Source: Amphirosellinia nigrospora (taxonomy: Eukaryota; Ascomycota; Sordariomycetes; Xylariales; Xylariaceae). From it: 64,000 nucleotides of DNA. Below are positions 50,651-62,100 of this stretch, piece by piece. The stretch is taken from NCBI GenBank assembly GCA_004123355.1, contig SCHM01000002.1:8157569-8221568 (forward strand), given 5' to 3'. Under the pieces are notes generated by a model. That model saw only the letters and a program-made list of their open reading frames with translations, searched no databases and had not been told where the DNA came from. The position numbers and the translations under genes are program-made. The number at the start of each line of letters is the position of its first letter. The stretch's first letter is position 1.

Positions 50651-52780
50651 ATGTTTTCTTCGTCGGGAAACTTCGATTCGTTCGGCCGCTCAGGCAGCCA
50701 GGGGAACTCGAGCTGGTCAGGCCATTCAGGTGGCTTCTCGCAGGCGGCGTATAATGGGAGCTCGACATTTGGTGTCATCAATGAACTGAAGTTCCTCGCT
50801 GCGAAATCGTCACGCCAGTCCACAATCATTCTCGCCGCCTTTAATATCGTCTCCGCAGCTGCAACAGCAGCAGGCATCCTGTACAACAATTATCTAAGTG
50901 CGAAAAGATCACCGCTAAGACGAAAAGAGCGGTATGTGTCGTTCCGAGAAGGTATCCGATGTCAAGGCTAAAGCTTCATCTAGTGTCAATATATTTACAT
51001 GCGTTCGGGGACCTGACGTATATCCATTCATTCTTTCTCTGGGAATCGTCGGCCAAGGTATAATTTTTGCTGTCTCGCAGGCCCAGGGTTTGGACAGTCT
51101 ATTCCAGCCTGGATGTTCTCTGATTTCGCAGTTCATGTGGCCTGGTGCGTCATAACTCTGTGATTTACTTTAACCTAGCAAGTAATTAACTCGTCAACAG
51201 GAATATTTATCGTGCCTTACATACAGCTAGTTTTTGCCGTCGAAACTACATTACGAGCCCTAAAATCAAACCCTTTCCCACCGAGGAGCAAATGGACTGT
51301 AGCCATCTGCTTAACGATCGTGAAAATCGCACTACTTGCCACCGGCCTGGTCACATTTTTCATTCGTGCCCCCAACTTTTGTTTCGCTTCACTCTTCTGG
51401 TTCGTGGCAAAATGGGCCGAAGGGGGATTCGGAGTCCTGATAGCCATAGTTGTCATTTTGGCAATATGCGCTTTAATAATATACAGGAAGCTCACAACAT
51501 ATTCGATGATAGAAGATGAGGAACGAGTCAGTGCTTCCCGGATGATCTATTATATCGCTCTCGCGATCATCCCGAATGTAGGTGCCTATTCCTTATAAGA
51601 GTGCTATAGTCATTAACTAACATGAATCCAGACGTTAATGATTCCGTTCTTTGGTTACTTATCTTTTGGCAACCCATTCGAGAATGGTGGCGACACTGGG
51701 CTAACACTATCAATGGTCTCGACAGTCGTAGCCAATGTGACTGGGCTCATGACTGGCGGACTTTACTTATTCCTTCGATCCAGCACCCTATCTTCTATCG
51801 GCCCGAAAAACAAGCTTGACGCATATGAGCGCCAACGGATAAAGTACCAGATTGGAGTGCCAAACGCCAACGACACCGATTTCAACAGCCACATCGTGAA
51901 ACCCGTAAGCGTTTCTCAGTGGCTCTATGAAGCACAGCCCCAAGAGAAACAACCAATACCAGAGAATATGAGCCAAATGAAACGTGGCACTGCTACGTTT
52001 CGTAGTGCGGATGGCTCGAACCTGCTGGGGTCGAATACCATCTTCAAGCAATCCGTGATCCTAAGGGGCCCAAACGATACCTACACACTTTCATCCACGA
52101 CGTCAAGCCGCAAAGCGTCATCATCGTCATATGCACTCTTCCCAAACAAAATCCCGGGAAATACAGCATCAAAAATCCTACTACCCTCTACGACCTACTC
52201 CCCAAACGCAGGGGAGACCCTATCCGGTGACTGTTGCAATATACTTCTACCACCTCCATCAGTTCGGCCACCAGGCTCTCGTCATCGACGAGATTCATCT
52301 ATGGCCTCGTCTGCGACGGTACAAATAGGCCTGCGTCTTTCGAATGTTGAGGATGTACGGCCAATAACCGTTAGTACTATTGGAGGAATTGAACGGACGC
52401 ATGAATTAGGTTGTCCTAATAACCTGAAAGTCGAGATCCCAAATAGGCCAAGCCCCCTCATTACCACAGGGAGCGCGACCTCGTCACCAAGCTCACAGCG
52501 TACTTTAAGAACAAGTCAAGTGGATGCTACAATGAAGACATTACCACCAGTGCCCCAGGAATCTCAAACCGCAGCCGAAAGAGCTCCTATTCTTAATCCA
52601 ACCGTGTATAGCCCAAATAGCCCGACGAAAGGAAAAGTTCCAAGTCCTAAAGGGGTTGGCTTCAATGTGCCGGCAAGAACAGTTACAACACCTGTCGAGA
52701 GCACGGAACCAAGGGCTCTCGCTTCTCCCTTTCACATAAACTCTGCTACAGGGGGTGCAAACGGGGCTGATTGGATATAA
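50651..52780 (+). CDS. seven-transmembrane receptor-like protein, intact
   Basis: Predicted GPCR-like membrane protein with no frameshift. Start ATG at 50651 with a Ser/Gly-rich extracellular head, then seven hydrophobic helices: around TIILAAFNIVSAAATAAGIL, PFILSLGIVGQGIIFAVSQ, FIVPYIQLVFAVETTLRAL, WTVAICLTIVKIALLATGLV, GVLIAIVVILAICALIIY, MIYYIALAIIPNTLMIPFFG and MVSTVVANVTGLMTGGLYLF. Introns: 50932-50983 (GTATGT), 51145-51200 and 51578-51631; all keep the frame. After helix 7 a cytoplasmic tail of roughly 300 residues follows, rich in Ser, Thr and Pro, with many potential phosphorylation sites, ending at 52780. It has no CFEM domain, so it is not a classical PTH11 receptor. The subfamily and ligand are not recognised. 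Topology is inferred from hydrophobicity. Confidence 0.75.
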
Positions 52781-53426
52781 ATATTGAATCTCTGAGTATC
52801 AGCTTTGTGTCGAGGAATAATATGGCTACCATCATACACGGCCGCCTATTGATTCAAATGAATTCTGTTTATACATCCGTTTATTTTCATTCGTTTATGC
52901 ACCCTTGAATGGAAAAGCCTGCAAGAAGACAGGCTACTGCCACAATTCTTATCCATCACCTTTTTCATTCTTGTCTTTGTTACCTTTTTATACTGTCGTT
53001 CCATACCCGAGGCGTTTGAAGAGGTAAGTTTTAGCATGATTAGGCGTCAATCAGAAAGGGGGAGCCATGCTTTGTTTCCGTCCCCTGGGTTGTTTTTGCA
53101 GGGCACAGCGTGTCAATAGGATGGTGTATGTGCCCTGCGTGTATGCTGGATTGTCAAAACATATCATGAGGAGCAAACGAGATTTGGATTAGATTCCTCT
53201 ATCTGGCAATGAGGAATGAGAACTCGCAAGAGACGAGCAGGGACGTAGCAGAATGCGCACTCCAGAAATAGCCTACAAATACGAAATCTATCACCATACT
53301 ACTTATTGCACTTGAATTCAGCTGTTGTCCATAATGCGACTGGATCACATGTTGAGCTAGCCTCTATAGGTCCTTACTGACTACTTTATGAATAATACGA
53401 ATGCTACTATTCATCACCAGCCACGT
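52781..53426. other. intergenic between convergent genes
   Basis: 3' flanks of the receptor-like gene and the DUF2011 gene. AT-rich; nothing coding seen. Confidence 0.55.
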
Positions 53427-54334
53427 TCATCTCGCTGTCAGCATCCTCCCTGGGCTATCATCAGCTTTACTGCCATCGGGATTCGTCGTCTGTGCCTCGG
53501 CTTTCTTCTCGCGTTCTTTCTGTCTCCGCTTGAGCTTCCGCTCCCGATTAAGACGTTTCTTTTTCTCCTGGAGGTGCTGCTCCTTATCTAGTACTAGCTT
53601 TTTGGCAGTTTCTTCGCGTTCCCGTGTCGCCTTCTCCCGCATGCGCAGCACGATACGATGTTTCTTTCCTGGGCGCGTTCGCTTTATCGTCTTCTTCTCG
53701 CCGGAACCGTCCTCCCGTGCGGATCCGGGTATCGCCTTGGACAAGACGGAGTTTGAATTTGGGGCGATGTGAATGACCCGCCACGGCTTCTCCAGACCCC
53801 AGCGCCGCCTCTTCGCGTCCGCTAATACGTACTCGGCGCTCACGGCCACGCTGCGATATTCCGATATCCTCTTGGCGCAGGCGGGGTGCGACATAATACG
53901 ACCGCGGACGCGATGGAACACGAAGCCGCCGTCACCCGAGCCGCGGGTCCTCGTCATTCGTTAGCACGACAGTATGCGTGAGTGCCTCGTCACGAAAGAG
54001 CCGGAAGGCGAAGGCTTCCTCCTCTGGATTTTCATCCTCTTGTTGCCCCTCGCTCGGCGGGTCAGGAGCCCGATTGTAATTGGTCTGCGGTTGAGTCCCG
54101 GTCTCTACTCTGAAGCTGAAATCGAGCAGACCCGATAGTTGTGCGTTTAGTTTTGCACGCAGTGCTAGCCAGCCTCTAGATCATTCGCCGCTTCTTCTTC
54201 ACCAGATGAGGTAGAGGCAGAGGCTGAATCATCCAAGTCCTTCCGACGGACTCTAAACCTCACGTCAGACGGCGTTTCGGAGGGTGAGAAGAGTGATGTG
54301 CCTCATACCGTTTTGCTTCTGGAAGTGTAAACAT
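53427..54334 (-). CDS. DUF2011-type nuclear protein, frameshifted
   Basis: Fungal protein of unknown function with the DUF2011 layout. Start ATG at 54332-54334 (MFTLPEAKR). After frame changes it reads SPSETPSDVRFRVRRKDLDD, an acidic Ser stretch, LALRAKLNAQLSGLLDFSFR, EEEAFAFRLFRDEALTHTVV, and then FHRVRGRIMSHPACAKRISE and RRRWGLEKPWRVIHIAP. The C-terminal third is a highly charged Lys/Arg/Glu coiled-coil-like region (KKHRIVLRMREKATREREE) ending near GRMLTAR at 53427. Frames change near 54300, 54172 (an apparent TAG at GGC-TAG-CAC) and 53940, each without an intron. Nuclear location is inferred from its charge; the role is unknown. Confidence 0.7.
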
Positions 54335-56315
54335 TTTCTCAGGTGATGCCGAATAGGACTCGAAATACTGCTATAAATATTATATTGTTTGATGTATCGA
54401 TGCGCATATCTCACCATGTTGGCGTCAGGTGAAAGTACGATAAGTACCTACTAAGTACTAAGAAGTATGATTGGCAAGCTTTAGGTATTATGGGTCCATG
54501 AAAATGGTGGCCGATAAAGACGCTAAAGGTTGGTTTAGGCTTATCGTTCTTATCCCGAGACTAACTAGCAAGAGCAGGCAACCGGCTAACCTCTCACCGT
54601 AATACCATACATATATCAGGGTCTGAGGTGGGAAACTCCCTACCTATCCTATCAATACAACCTGTCTCCCACAATTCCCCAAAGACTCAAACCACGCGAC
54701 AACACTTAGTGCCATATGCTCACGTGGCAGCTATACATGCATGCACCACGGAGGCGAGCGGACCCTCGCATGCCAAGCGCGGAACACCAGCGTAACGGTG
54801 TAAGCCGTCGACCAGCTTCGAAGTGTCTCGCACACTGACATATCACTGCTGAAGTCGGTACGGTACAACATGTGGTGACATGGCGTGTTTAGCGCACCTA
54901 ACTACTGTAGCTTGTCGGAACTAATGGGGGAAATGGTCCAGCTGAGCTGCTTTCAGGGTCAGGCAATGGCAAAAGGCTCAGCCGCAACCCATAGGCCGCC
55001 TTGGAATGCTACGCAGCATGTGCTGTTCGGTATAAAGCAATCGCGTAAGGATCGGAAGCGTGTGCCTTTTCTTTGTCTCATAGATTGATGCTCGCCTGTT
55101 TGCTTCCACACTACGTTATTTCCCTGTCCTAAACCATCTTCCACTTGGTGTTATAGACATTAGGCCGAATCGGATAAAGACACTTAGCAGCCGTGCTTGA
55201 TATGACACATATTAAAAGACTGGCTCTCCTACACTCCAGTAATCTGCCCGCCCATATACAACAGATACTCGACACACACTGGAAACACGAGAGATTCCCC
55301 CTACTAGAGTTGGCAAAAAAGGTACGTGATACAACATGGTAAGTCTTCCTCAATCAATTCGGCCATGTCCACATGTTGACATGCCAGAAGAGTCAACAAC
55401 TTATAAGTATTTATGTTTACATTTGAACATCAGCGCAAGTACAGCAGGGTATCGTAGCTCGGGTATGCCGAATTATGACGTGCGCAACGCATATGAGCAG
55501 TTATAGTATGACAATGGTCTCGGAGGATATCGAACGAATAATGGTAGGAATGATCCGCGACTCACAGAACAAACGACAGCAATGACAAGATGGCGACGCT
55601 GACGACGATGACATGTGACGAACGTCCAGATGACAGAACCAACTCCGGATGCTTTCTCGATGCCCCAAACCCATCTGGACCCCTTGCCTGCTTGGTAGAC
55701 TGTTGTGCGCGCTCATGAAAAAACAAAACCGGCAATCCGTCTTCCGAAAGGGGCCAAGTGAAAGATAAAAGACACAACATTGGGAGAGTATCGAGAACAA
55801 AAAAGAATTTCCAACACCCCAACACATCCAAATCCAAATCCAAAAAAAAGGCCCAAACAGTACATCCAACCTAACTCGCAGCGTTTACACAACCGCAATG
55901 GGTACTCCGTCACTCCAATCGTCCATCGGTCGTTTCATTCCCACCATACTTCATTTGAATCGTCCGTCTGCTCAGGCCGCAAGGATAGAAAGGAAGTCAG
56001 CAATTATTCCTGTGCCCTTCCTTGTCTTAGTTTTTTGCTCCGATTTGTTTAGCAAAGTGCCTTAAGAATGTGCCCTGGCTTCTTGGTCACTTCGAACCTC
56101 TTCTCCCAGACGTTAAGAAACCGAGAAAGAAAACGCTTATAGGAATATTATACAGATGAGATATTCTTTGAGTCGTGCTATATCGACGAGGGAGAAGCCT
56201 CCTTTCTTTTTCACGCACGCCCCTCACGGCTTGATTGCCGGTGCAACCTAGCCGCTGGTCTTGCAGTGGTTAACCAGAGAGAGTGCTCGCTATGACGAGT
56301 CATTCGCTTTCAAGC
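54335..56315. other. 2 kb intergenic
   Basis: Left part is the DUF2011 promoter; right part is the 3' flank of the NDT80-like gene. Frames at 55501-55913 are hydrophobic shadow frames of an AT-rich 3' region with A-runs. No gene supported. Confidence 0.5.
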
Positions 56316-58633
56316 CTAATTTGGGCTCCACGAATAATTATTCATTGTCGAAGCGTAGGTCCCTGGAGCCGTCGGGTGCTCGCTCTTGACCGATATCGAA
56401 TGATTCGTCTTATACTGGTCTGGATACGTATAAGGCCTGCTCTCGTTTGCAGTTGGTCCGTTATGGTATGCGTGTACAGTCGAGCTGCTGGTTTCGCCCG
56501 CTGTCGTAGTCCACGAAAGAAGTCGGCGGGTAGTATTCACGGGGTGGTGCAAGTGCAGCACCGGGCCCAGGGCCAGTTGATGCAGCGCTCGTGGCTTCCG
56601 CACCACTGGTACCGTACGTCGATGCCGGATTATCGTATGTTGTCGTTTGTGGTGGCCCATACCGGTACTCAGATGTAGCGTCGTTATTGTTGAGCGAGCT
56701 GGTGCTAGGCACTGACTGGTGGCCTGCGTGCCGTGGGCTCTTGGATGGTCGTGGATTTGAGTCCACGTATCGCGGCACACTGAGAGCGCTGTGGTCTGCG
56801 CTGCCTCCTGAACTTCCCAACGCTGGCGTAGGTACAGACATTTGTGACGGCGCTGATGTCCCCGGAACATAGGCGTATTGCGTTCGAATCGGTGGCGGTG
56901 GTTGATCCGTGGCTGACAGTGAGAGTTGCATAGATGGCATCGATGTTTGCAGTGGTAATTCTGGTGGTTCATGCGAGTAGCCTGTCGCCCCAGACACTGG
57001 GATTTTTTGGTATGGATCCGCTGGTATAGTGCTCGACGGGTAGCTGGCGGATGCTGATGCTGGCAACCCAGACATGGGCAGCTGGTTTGGCGGGTTCCAG
57101 CTGGGATATGAACTAAATCATCTGTTATTATGAAATCCTCGGTTTGGTTTCCTTTTTGTTCCAGACTACCGCTTAAACCACTATGTCGTTCTCATCTTGT
57201 AGATAGGCGACGAGGACGATGTCTCTTTGATTTCTTCTTTACCAATCCGACATAAAGAAGCAGGGGAGAAAACTTACTTCGACCTCATAGTCATGGGGCT
57301 TCCGGGGATTTTGGAAGCATTGAAAGTGAACGCCGTCCTCGGCAGTTCGAGACCAAGTCCCCTAAGCTTTGGGTCCTGAGGCTTCACAGCGAGAGGTCCG
57401 GCTACTATGCCCAAGCCAGTCTCGACAAGCGCTTGGCCACGCGAGCCAGCACTTGAACCCAAAAGTGGGATCTCTTTGCGTGCCTGGAAATTCCGCGGGC
57501 TACGCCCCCTTACGACAATCGGTGCTGTGGTTGATTCTGCTAAGGCCACCTTTGTCCCATTTGCCAACGACCCCATTACTTTGAGGTGCAGTACAAAGTG
57601 TTGCTGTAATTCTTTTCGCCTTCCGTTGTTGGCCGTCGCTCTGTTGTCACACGTGGTCAGCAGTTGTCTCACAGAAATTTCAACTTGCCCCCTCCTTTCC
57701 CCCACATTCTCCCCCTTCGAATCTCCAGAAAGCAAGGAGAGAGCACGTACATTCGAAACTGCAAACGGCGCCAGCCGATAGGATACACAGCATACTCGCC
57801 ATCGGGCTCCTGTCCATCATCTGGGAAGGGAATTAACGGAAGTGATGGAGGTTCCTGGTCCGGTGTCTGTGGTAACTCCGGGGAGTTTGGCGGGGGTGTC
57901 TTCCACGGAATCACGATGAGTCGAACAGGATGGCCATCGACAGATTCGATGGCAGAGATGGTGACTTCGGTGCTGTTTACCGGAACCGTCTCCCCTGTTT
58001 CGGCGAGGATCACGGAGAGTTGGCCACGTGGTGTAATGAGCGACCCGCTGATTTGGAACAAGTTCCGCCGGTAACAAGTCAGCTCCGGCTGCATCATCGA
58101 GCCCTCGCCCGTGTTTGTGGGCATCTCCGAGAGAAAAAACATGCCGTGCAACTGCGCCGACAGTTCTAGCTGCTGCATGCGCCCATGCTGGTCCACCATC
58201 GTGTGCTTGTCCTGCACCCGCCGAAATGACAGCAGCTTGTGGTCGTGGTTAACCGACAGCTTCGACCCGTCATCCCGCAGGTCCTGAACGATCTCTTGGT
58301 ACGGCGGGTGTGGCGGGGGTTGCTGTTGCTGCCCCGCCTGCGACTCGCCACCATGGTGCGGCCGCTTCAAGTTTGGATAGCTGTGTTGCGTTAGTGAAGA
58401 TTGTGGGTATCTATCAAAGGCGTCGGATTCATCCTGAGGGTAGCGCGAGTACGATGAGTACGGATGGTCGATGGTAGGGTGACTACTCCGGGGCCGTCCC
58501 GGGTGTTGTGAGGCAGTCGTTGTCGCTGCCGCTGCCGAATCCATACTGTTCGGGTATCGAGTTGACAGAGAAACTGGCCGCCGCCGTAGTTCGACCAAAG
58601 GCTATGCGCTGGCTCCGGCTTCAACTCTGCCAT
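56316..58633 (-). CDS. NDT80/PhoG-family transcription factor (VIB-1/XprG-like), frameshifted
   Basis: DNA-binding regulator of the p53-like NDT80 fold. The VIB-1/XprG branch controls secreted proteases, starvation responses and heterokaryon incompatibility. Start ATG at 58631-58633: MAELKPEPAHSLWSNYGGGQ. The NDT80 domain shows ELTCYRRNLFQISGSLITPR, VDGHPVRLIVIPWKTPPPNS and YAVYPIGWRRLQFR. After the intron at 57641-57751 it continues IATANNGRRKELQQHFVLHL and IVVRGRSPRNFQARKEIPLL. A second intron (57113-57277) leads to a Pro/Ser/Tyr-rich C-terminal region. The last frame ends STMNNYSWSPN at 56316. The N-terminal frame changes near 58585 and 58500 and the C-terminal frame near 56475. I place it near VIB-1 from its N- and C-terminal ends; the other NDT80 paralogue (FSD-1 type) is the main alternative. 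Confidence 0.85.
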
Positions 58634-58868
58634 GGTCGCCGTTAAAGTCGTTGTGGTGGACATGGAACATATCTCCAGTCTCGCCTTCCCCTGCACGTGT
58701 GTTCGTTGCGCGCGCCGTGCCGCCGACTAACAATCCCAAATTCTGACCTTGCTCTTTCCGTTCTTTCTAATTTCCAGTTGTCAATAAGACCACTGACACG
58801 AGCTTCAAAGTACGTTCTGCTACAAAGAAACACCAGTGTTCATTAGACTACCTCCCAATATTGATGAA

Positions 58869-58892
58869 GATGGTGATGGTGATGGTGATGAT
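58869..58892. repeat. GATGGT hexamer microsatellite
   Basis: Three GATGGT units followed by GATGAT. It lies about 240 bp upstream of the NDT80-like start codon, probably in the leader or promoter. Confidence 0.8.
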
Positions 58893-59103
58893 AATTTGCC
58901 TTCTGGGTGGGACAGAAAGGGGTCCTGCAGAGAGCCTTGTGTGGTTAGAATAGAGTGTGGGCTTGAAAAAGGCAAGGTTGCAGGCCGGAGTGTACTTGTA
59001 TGGGATGGGAATCACACGCGGTAGATGTTGCCTTGGGATGGGGATATTTTGTGCAGATACAACGGCACGATCCACCGTCAAGGGGGGTTAACCGTTAACG
59101 GAT

Positions 59104-59128
59104 CCAAAAGCCAAAGCCAAAGCCAAGG
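59104..59128. repeat. CCAAAG short tandem repeat
   Basis: Imperfect run of CCAAAG units (CCAAAAG, CCAAAG, CCAAAG, CCAAGG) in the upstream region of the NDT80-like gene. No function assigned. Confidence 0.7.
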
Positions 59129-62100
59129 GGACGAGGTCCAGGTCGAGATCCAAAAGAAAGTGACAAGCGAATTTGGGGTCCGCATTCAGAGGTTTTAGCA
59201 CCATCTGCATGCCCAGTACAGTGTATATGCAGCCGGACTGGGAAGGAGACGGAGGTAATGGAGATCTGCTGGGGCAAAGTCCTTGGACCACAATTTGTGC
59301 CGGGACCTGTGGCTACGGACGGACTGTTAGGCCTGTGACATATAACCCGCGCCGAGATTATCTCCCTTACGGGCCTGTGACGGGTCAACCTGAGTTCATC
59401 AGAAGATGGACGAGCAGGTAGGACCAGTTTAGTGTCGTGCTTGTTGGCCTGAAGAGCAACAACTGGCTACCAACATCTAGAGAGGCAGAGCCTTACAAAA
59501 GAAAAAATATCGAAATCAATTTGAAGAGGAGATGATGAGATACATGAGCTTAACAGCCTACCGTATCTACTTGTATATGCGAGTGTACTAACAATAGCCT
59601 TCTTCGTCTGCCGACCCTAATATGTTACTTGCGGCACTAATTAGTGACACTACAGTAGTGTACAATGGTTCCCGCGGAGGCACAACTGTCTAACATGGTC
59701 ACTGTGGATAAGGGTGACGGTAGACAGGGCAGTGAAAGAGGCAAAGTGGATGGAGGGGGGACAGAGTAGGCAGGTAGGGAGTGGCATGGATGTCTATGGA
59801 GGCACGCAAGAAGGGGAGTCGCCTATCAACGACGACGACGCAAGGCAAGGAATTATTTAGATGTCCTTGGAGTACCTACCTATCGTACCCGTACCCCCTC
59901 TACGGCTCTCTCTCCTGATCTCGTCTCCTCTTTCAGTTCACTCACGCCAGTCGTGTGTATCTGCGCCCTGGCCCCCAAGCAGGGACTATCTTGAACAAGC
60001 CTAACCTAGCCTAATCAGTTGGGAAACACTCCGAAAGCTTTACTAGAGAAGGTATAGAGGCCGCTATTCTCTTGAGCCGTTAAGCAATGTCCGCAACTAT
60101 GGTACGAGAAGGGAAAGGCGCGAGGGCATGGGTACTTGGACATAAAATCGGTTCAACGAGATTGCCAGACCGGGGGCTGGCGGGGACCCCAGTAAGCTCG
60201 CTTCGCGCACAGAAAAAGCAGGCAGCCAGCCTGACTGAGCCTGCGACGCGAATAACCCTTGTTTCTGGTGATGGACTCTGCTCTGGGCTAATGGGTACGG
60301 CAGTACATACAGTAATGCCTTGCTTAGTCTATCAAACTACATACTTACTTACCTACGCCACGGCACATGGACGGGAGGGAGAGAAGGGTGGGAAAAGGCC
60401 GGCGTATCGCAACTCACTTATGACCGTTCATACTTGGACTATTCACACTAGTTGACGTTCGGAGAGAGATGACATGCTCAAATCTCTAGTCTCATAGACC
60501 AATGATCACTTTAAACTCTTGGCATTTCGGCTACCCGCCGAAGCCTATCTAATAAGTCATACGTCGTCGTCAACCGCGCGACACTAGGGAACCTCGCTCC
60601 AACTAGAGGCCCGCAGACTCGCCGAGCACGAGGGCGGCGCTACAGGTACGATTATGCGCTCAAGCTCTCTCAATCGAGCAGACAGACATCAGAGACGTGG
60701 GTGACACAAAAAATGCCGAGAAAGTAAGCATTCCGTCATAATAACTCAACTAGGTAGGTATCGCAGAACTCGGTCGCCGGGCCTGAGTGGTTGCCAGGGC
60801 GAACTGAGGGCACAAGCCAGAAGAGAGACACAAGTCGAGATCGTGCAGGGTGGCAGTCGTGTAAGTACCACTAGTTTATACAGTACCGTATGTAGTACAT
60901 CGGGTGTGGTGCCAGACAGGCTGCGTGTGCTTATCACCCGCCCGGAATGCATGATCTGTCTGGTTGAGATGGGCAGCAGGCAAAGACACCAGGGCAAACG
61001 AGAGAGTCCCTGATGGAGACGAAATGCGGAGGATACACGACACTACAGATCACATCGCATTTTCTGATTCACCACATTCCCGATTAGGACCAGCGCTCGA
61101 CTTTAGGAGCGGACAGATCCACTCGGCTGCTTGGACGACCCCGGCACGCCCATCTCGGAGAGCCATCCAGGGCCATCCAGGTCCATGTAAATCTGGGTGG
61201 AGGGTGACACAGCAGTAGGAGCCAGAGGTTCGCAGTTGTTCCTCATACCAGTAGCAGGGGGAGCAGGGGAAGGCGGGCCTTGGTGAGATATGCGCGTGCA
61301 CATGCTGCTGCTGGTGTACCGTATCGAGGGCAGGATGGCCGTGATGGGCATCAGATGAATGGCGGCAAGCCGTCGGCGCACCAGCCGCGCTCTGCTCTGG
61401 GCAAAACCGTTTCTTGTCATAGGCAGCCCGTGTCTGATTGGAGGGTATTGTGATAAACAAACCAATATTCTCCTGATTTGTTTGGATGGCGTCCACTTAT
61501 TTATGCCGATGCTAATGAACAACTTGCAGAAGCCAATAGTGGCTTGCTCGAGCAGCCGACGCGGTGCGTATACGGTACCTACAGTAGGTCTCCTATGTAT
61601 GTAGAAGGATTGTCTCCTCATCATTGCGGCGCCTGTGTCTTGCTTATTACGCGGTTTGTCGCAAACGACCTGGCAGTGCACTTATTCATCGGGACGCGCA
61701 CATCTGGATCATGGCTGTTCTGTTCCGACTCGTCCTCCACCCGAGCTCTATAAATGTCTGCCTACATGGGCACGCGGACGAGAGAGCGTAGGGACAGACC
61801 CGTCGCTGATACCAAAATAGAAAGCCCGTTGCCGCCGACAGGTGGATTATGCAGTTGAATATATTAAATGTGGCTGCCGGCTGGTCGAGGAGGCCACCAC
61901 CAACTCTCTGGACTGGTAGATAGTTACACTAGAGATGCAGAACCGAGGAATCCAGATGGAGGTGTGAATTGACAACATGACTGCGGCGGCACAGGGCTTC
62001 GAGTCTCGGCACTACAGTTTCCTACTTGTACACCTCTCATCTCCACATTACCGTGACACCGTTTTGTTTCCGGGCCCGTGGCGTGTCAAGTATTGTTGCA

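Noticed and set aside
55501-55913. Hydrophobic minus-strand frame of about 120 codons
   Set aside because: AT-rich 3' flank with homopolymer runs. The hydrophobicity comes from T-rich codons, and there is no signal or splice context.
60087-61681. Frames of 122-192 codons near the right end
   Set aside because: They overlap on opposite strands, show no domain or splice logic, and have composition like the surrounding non-coding DNA.
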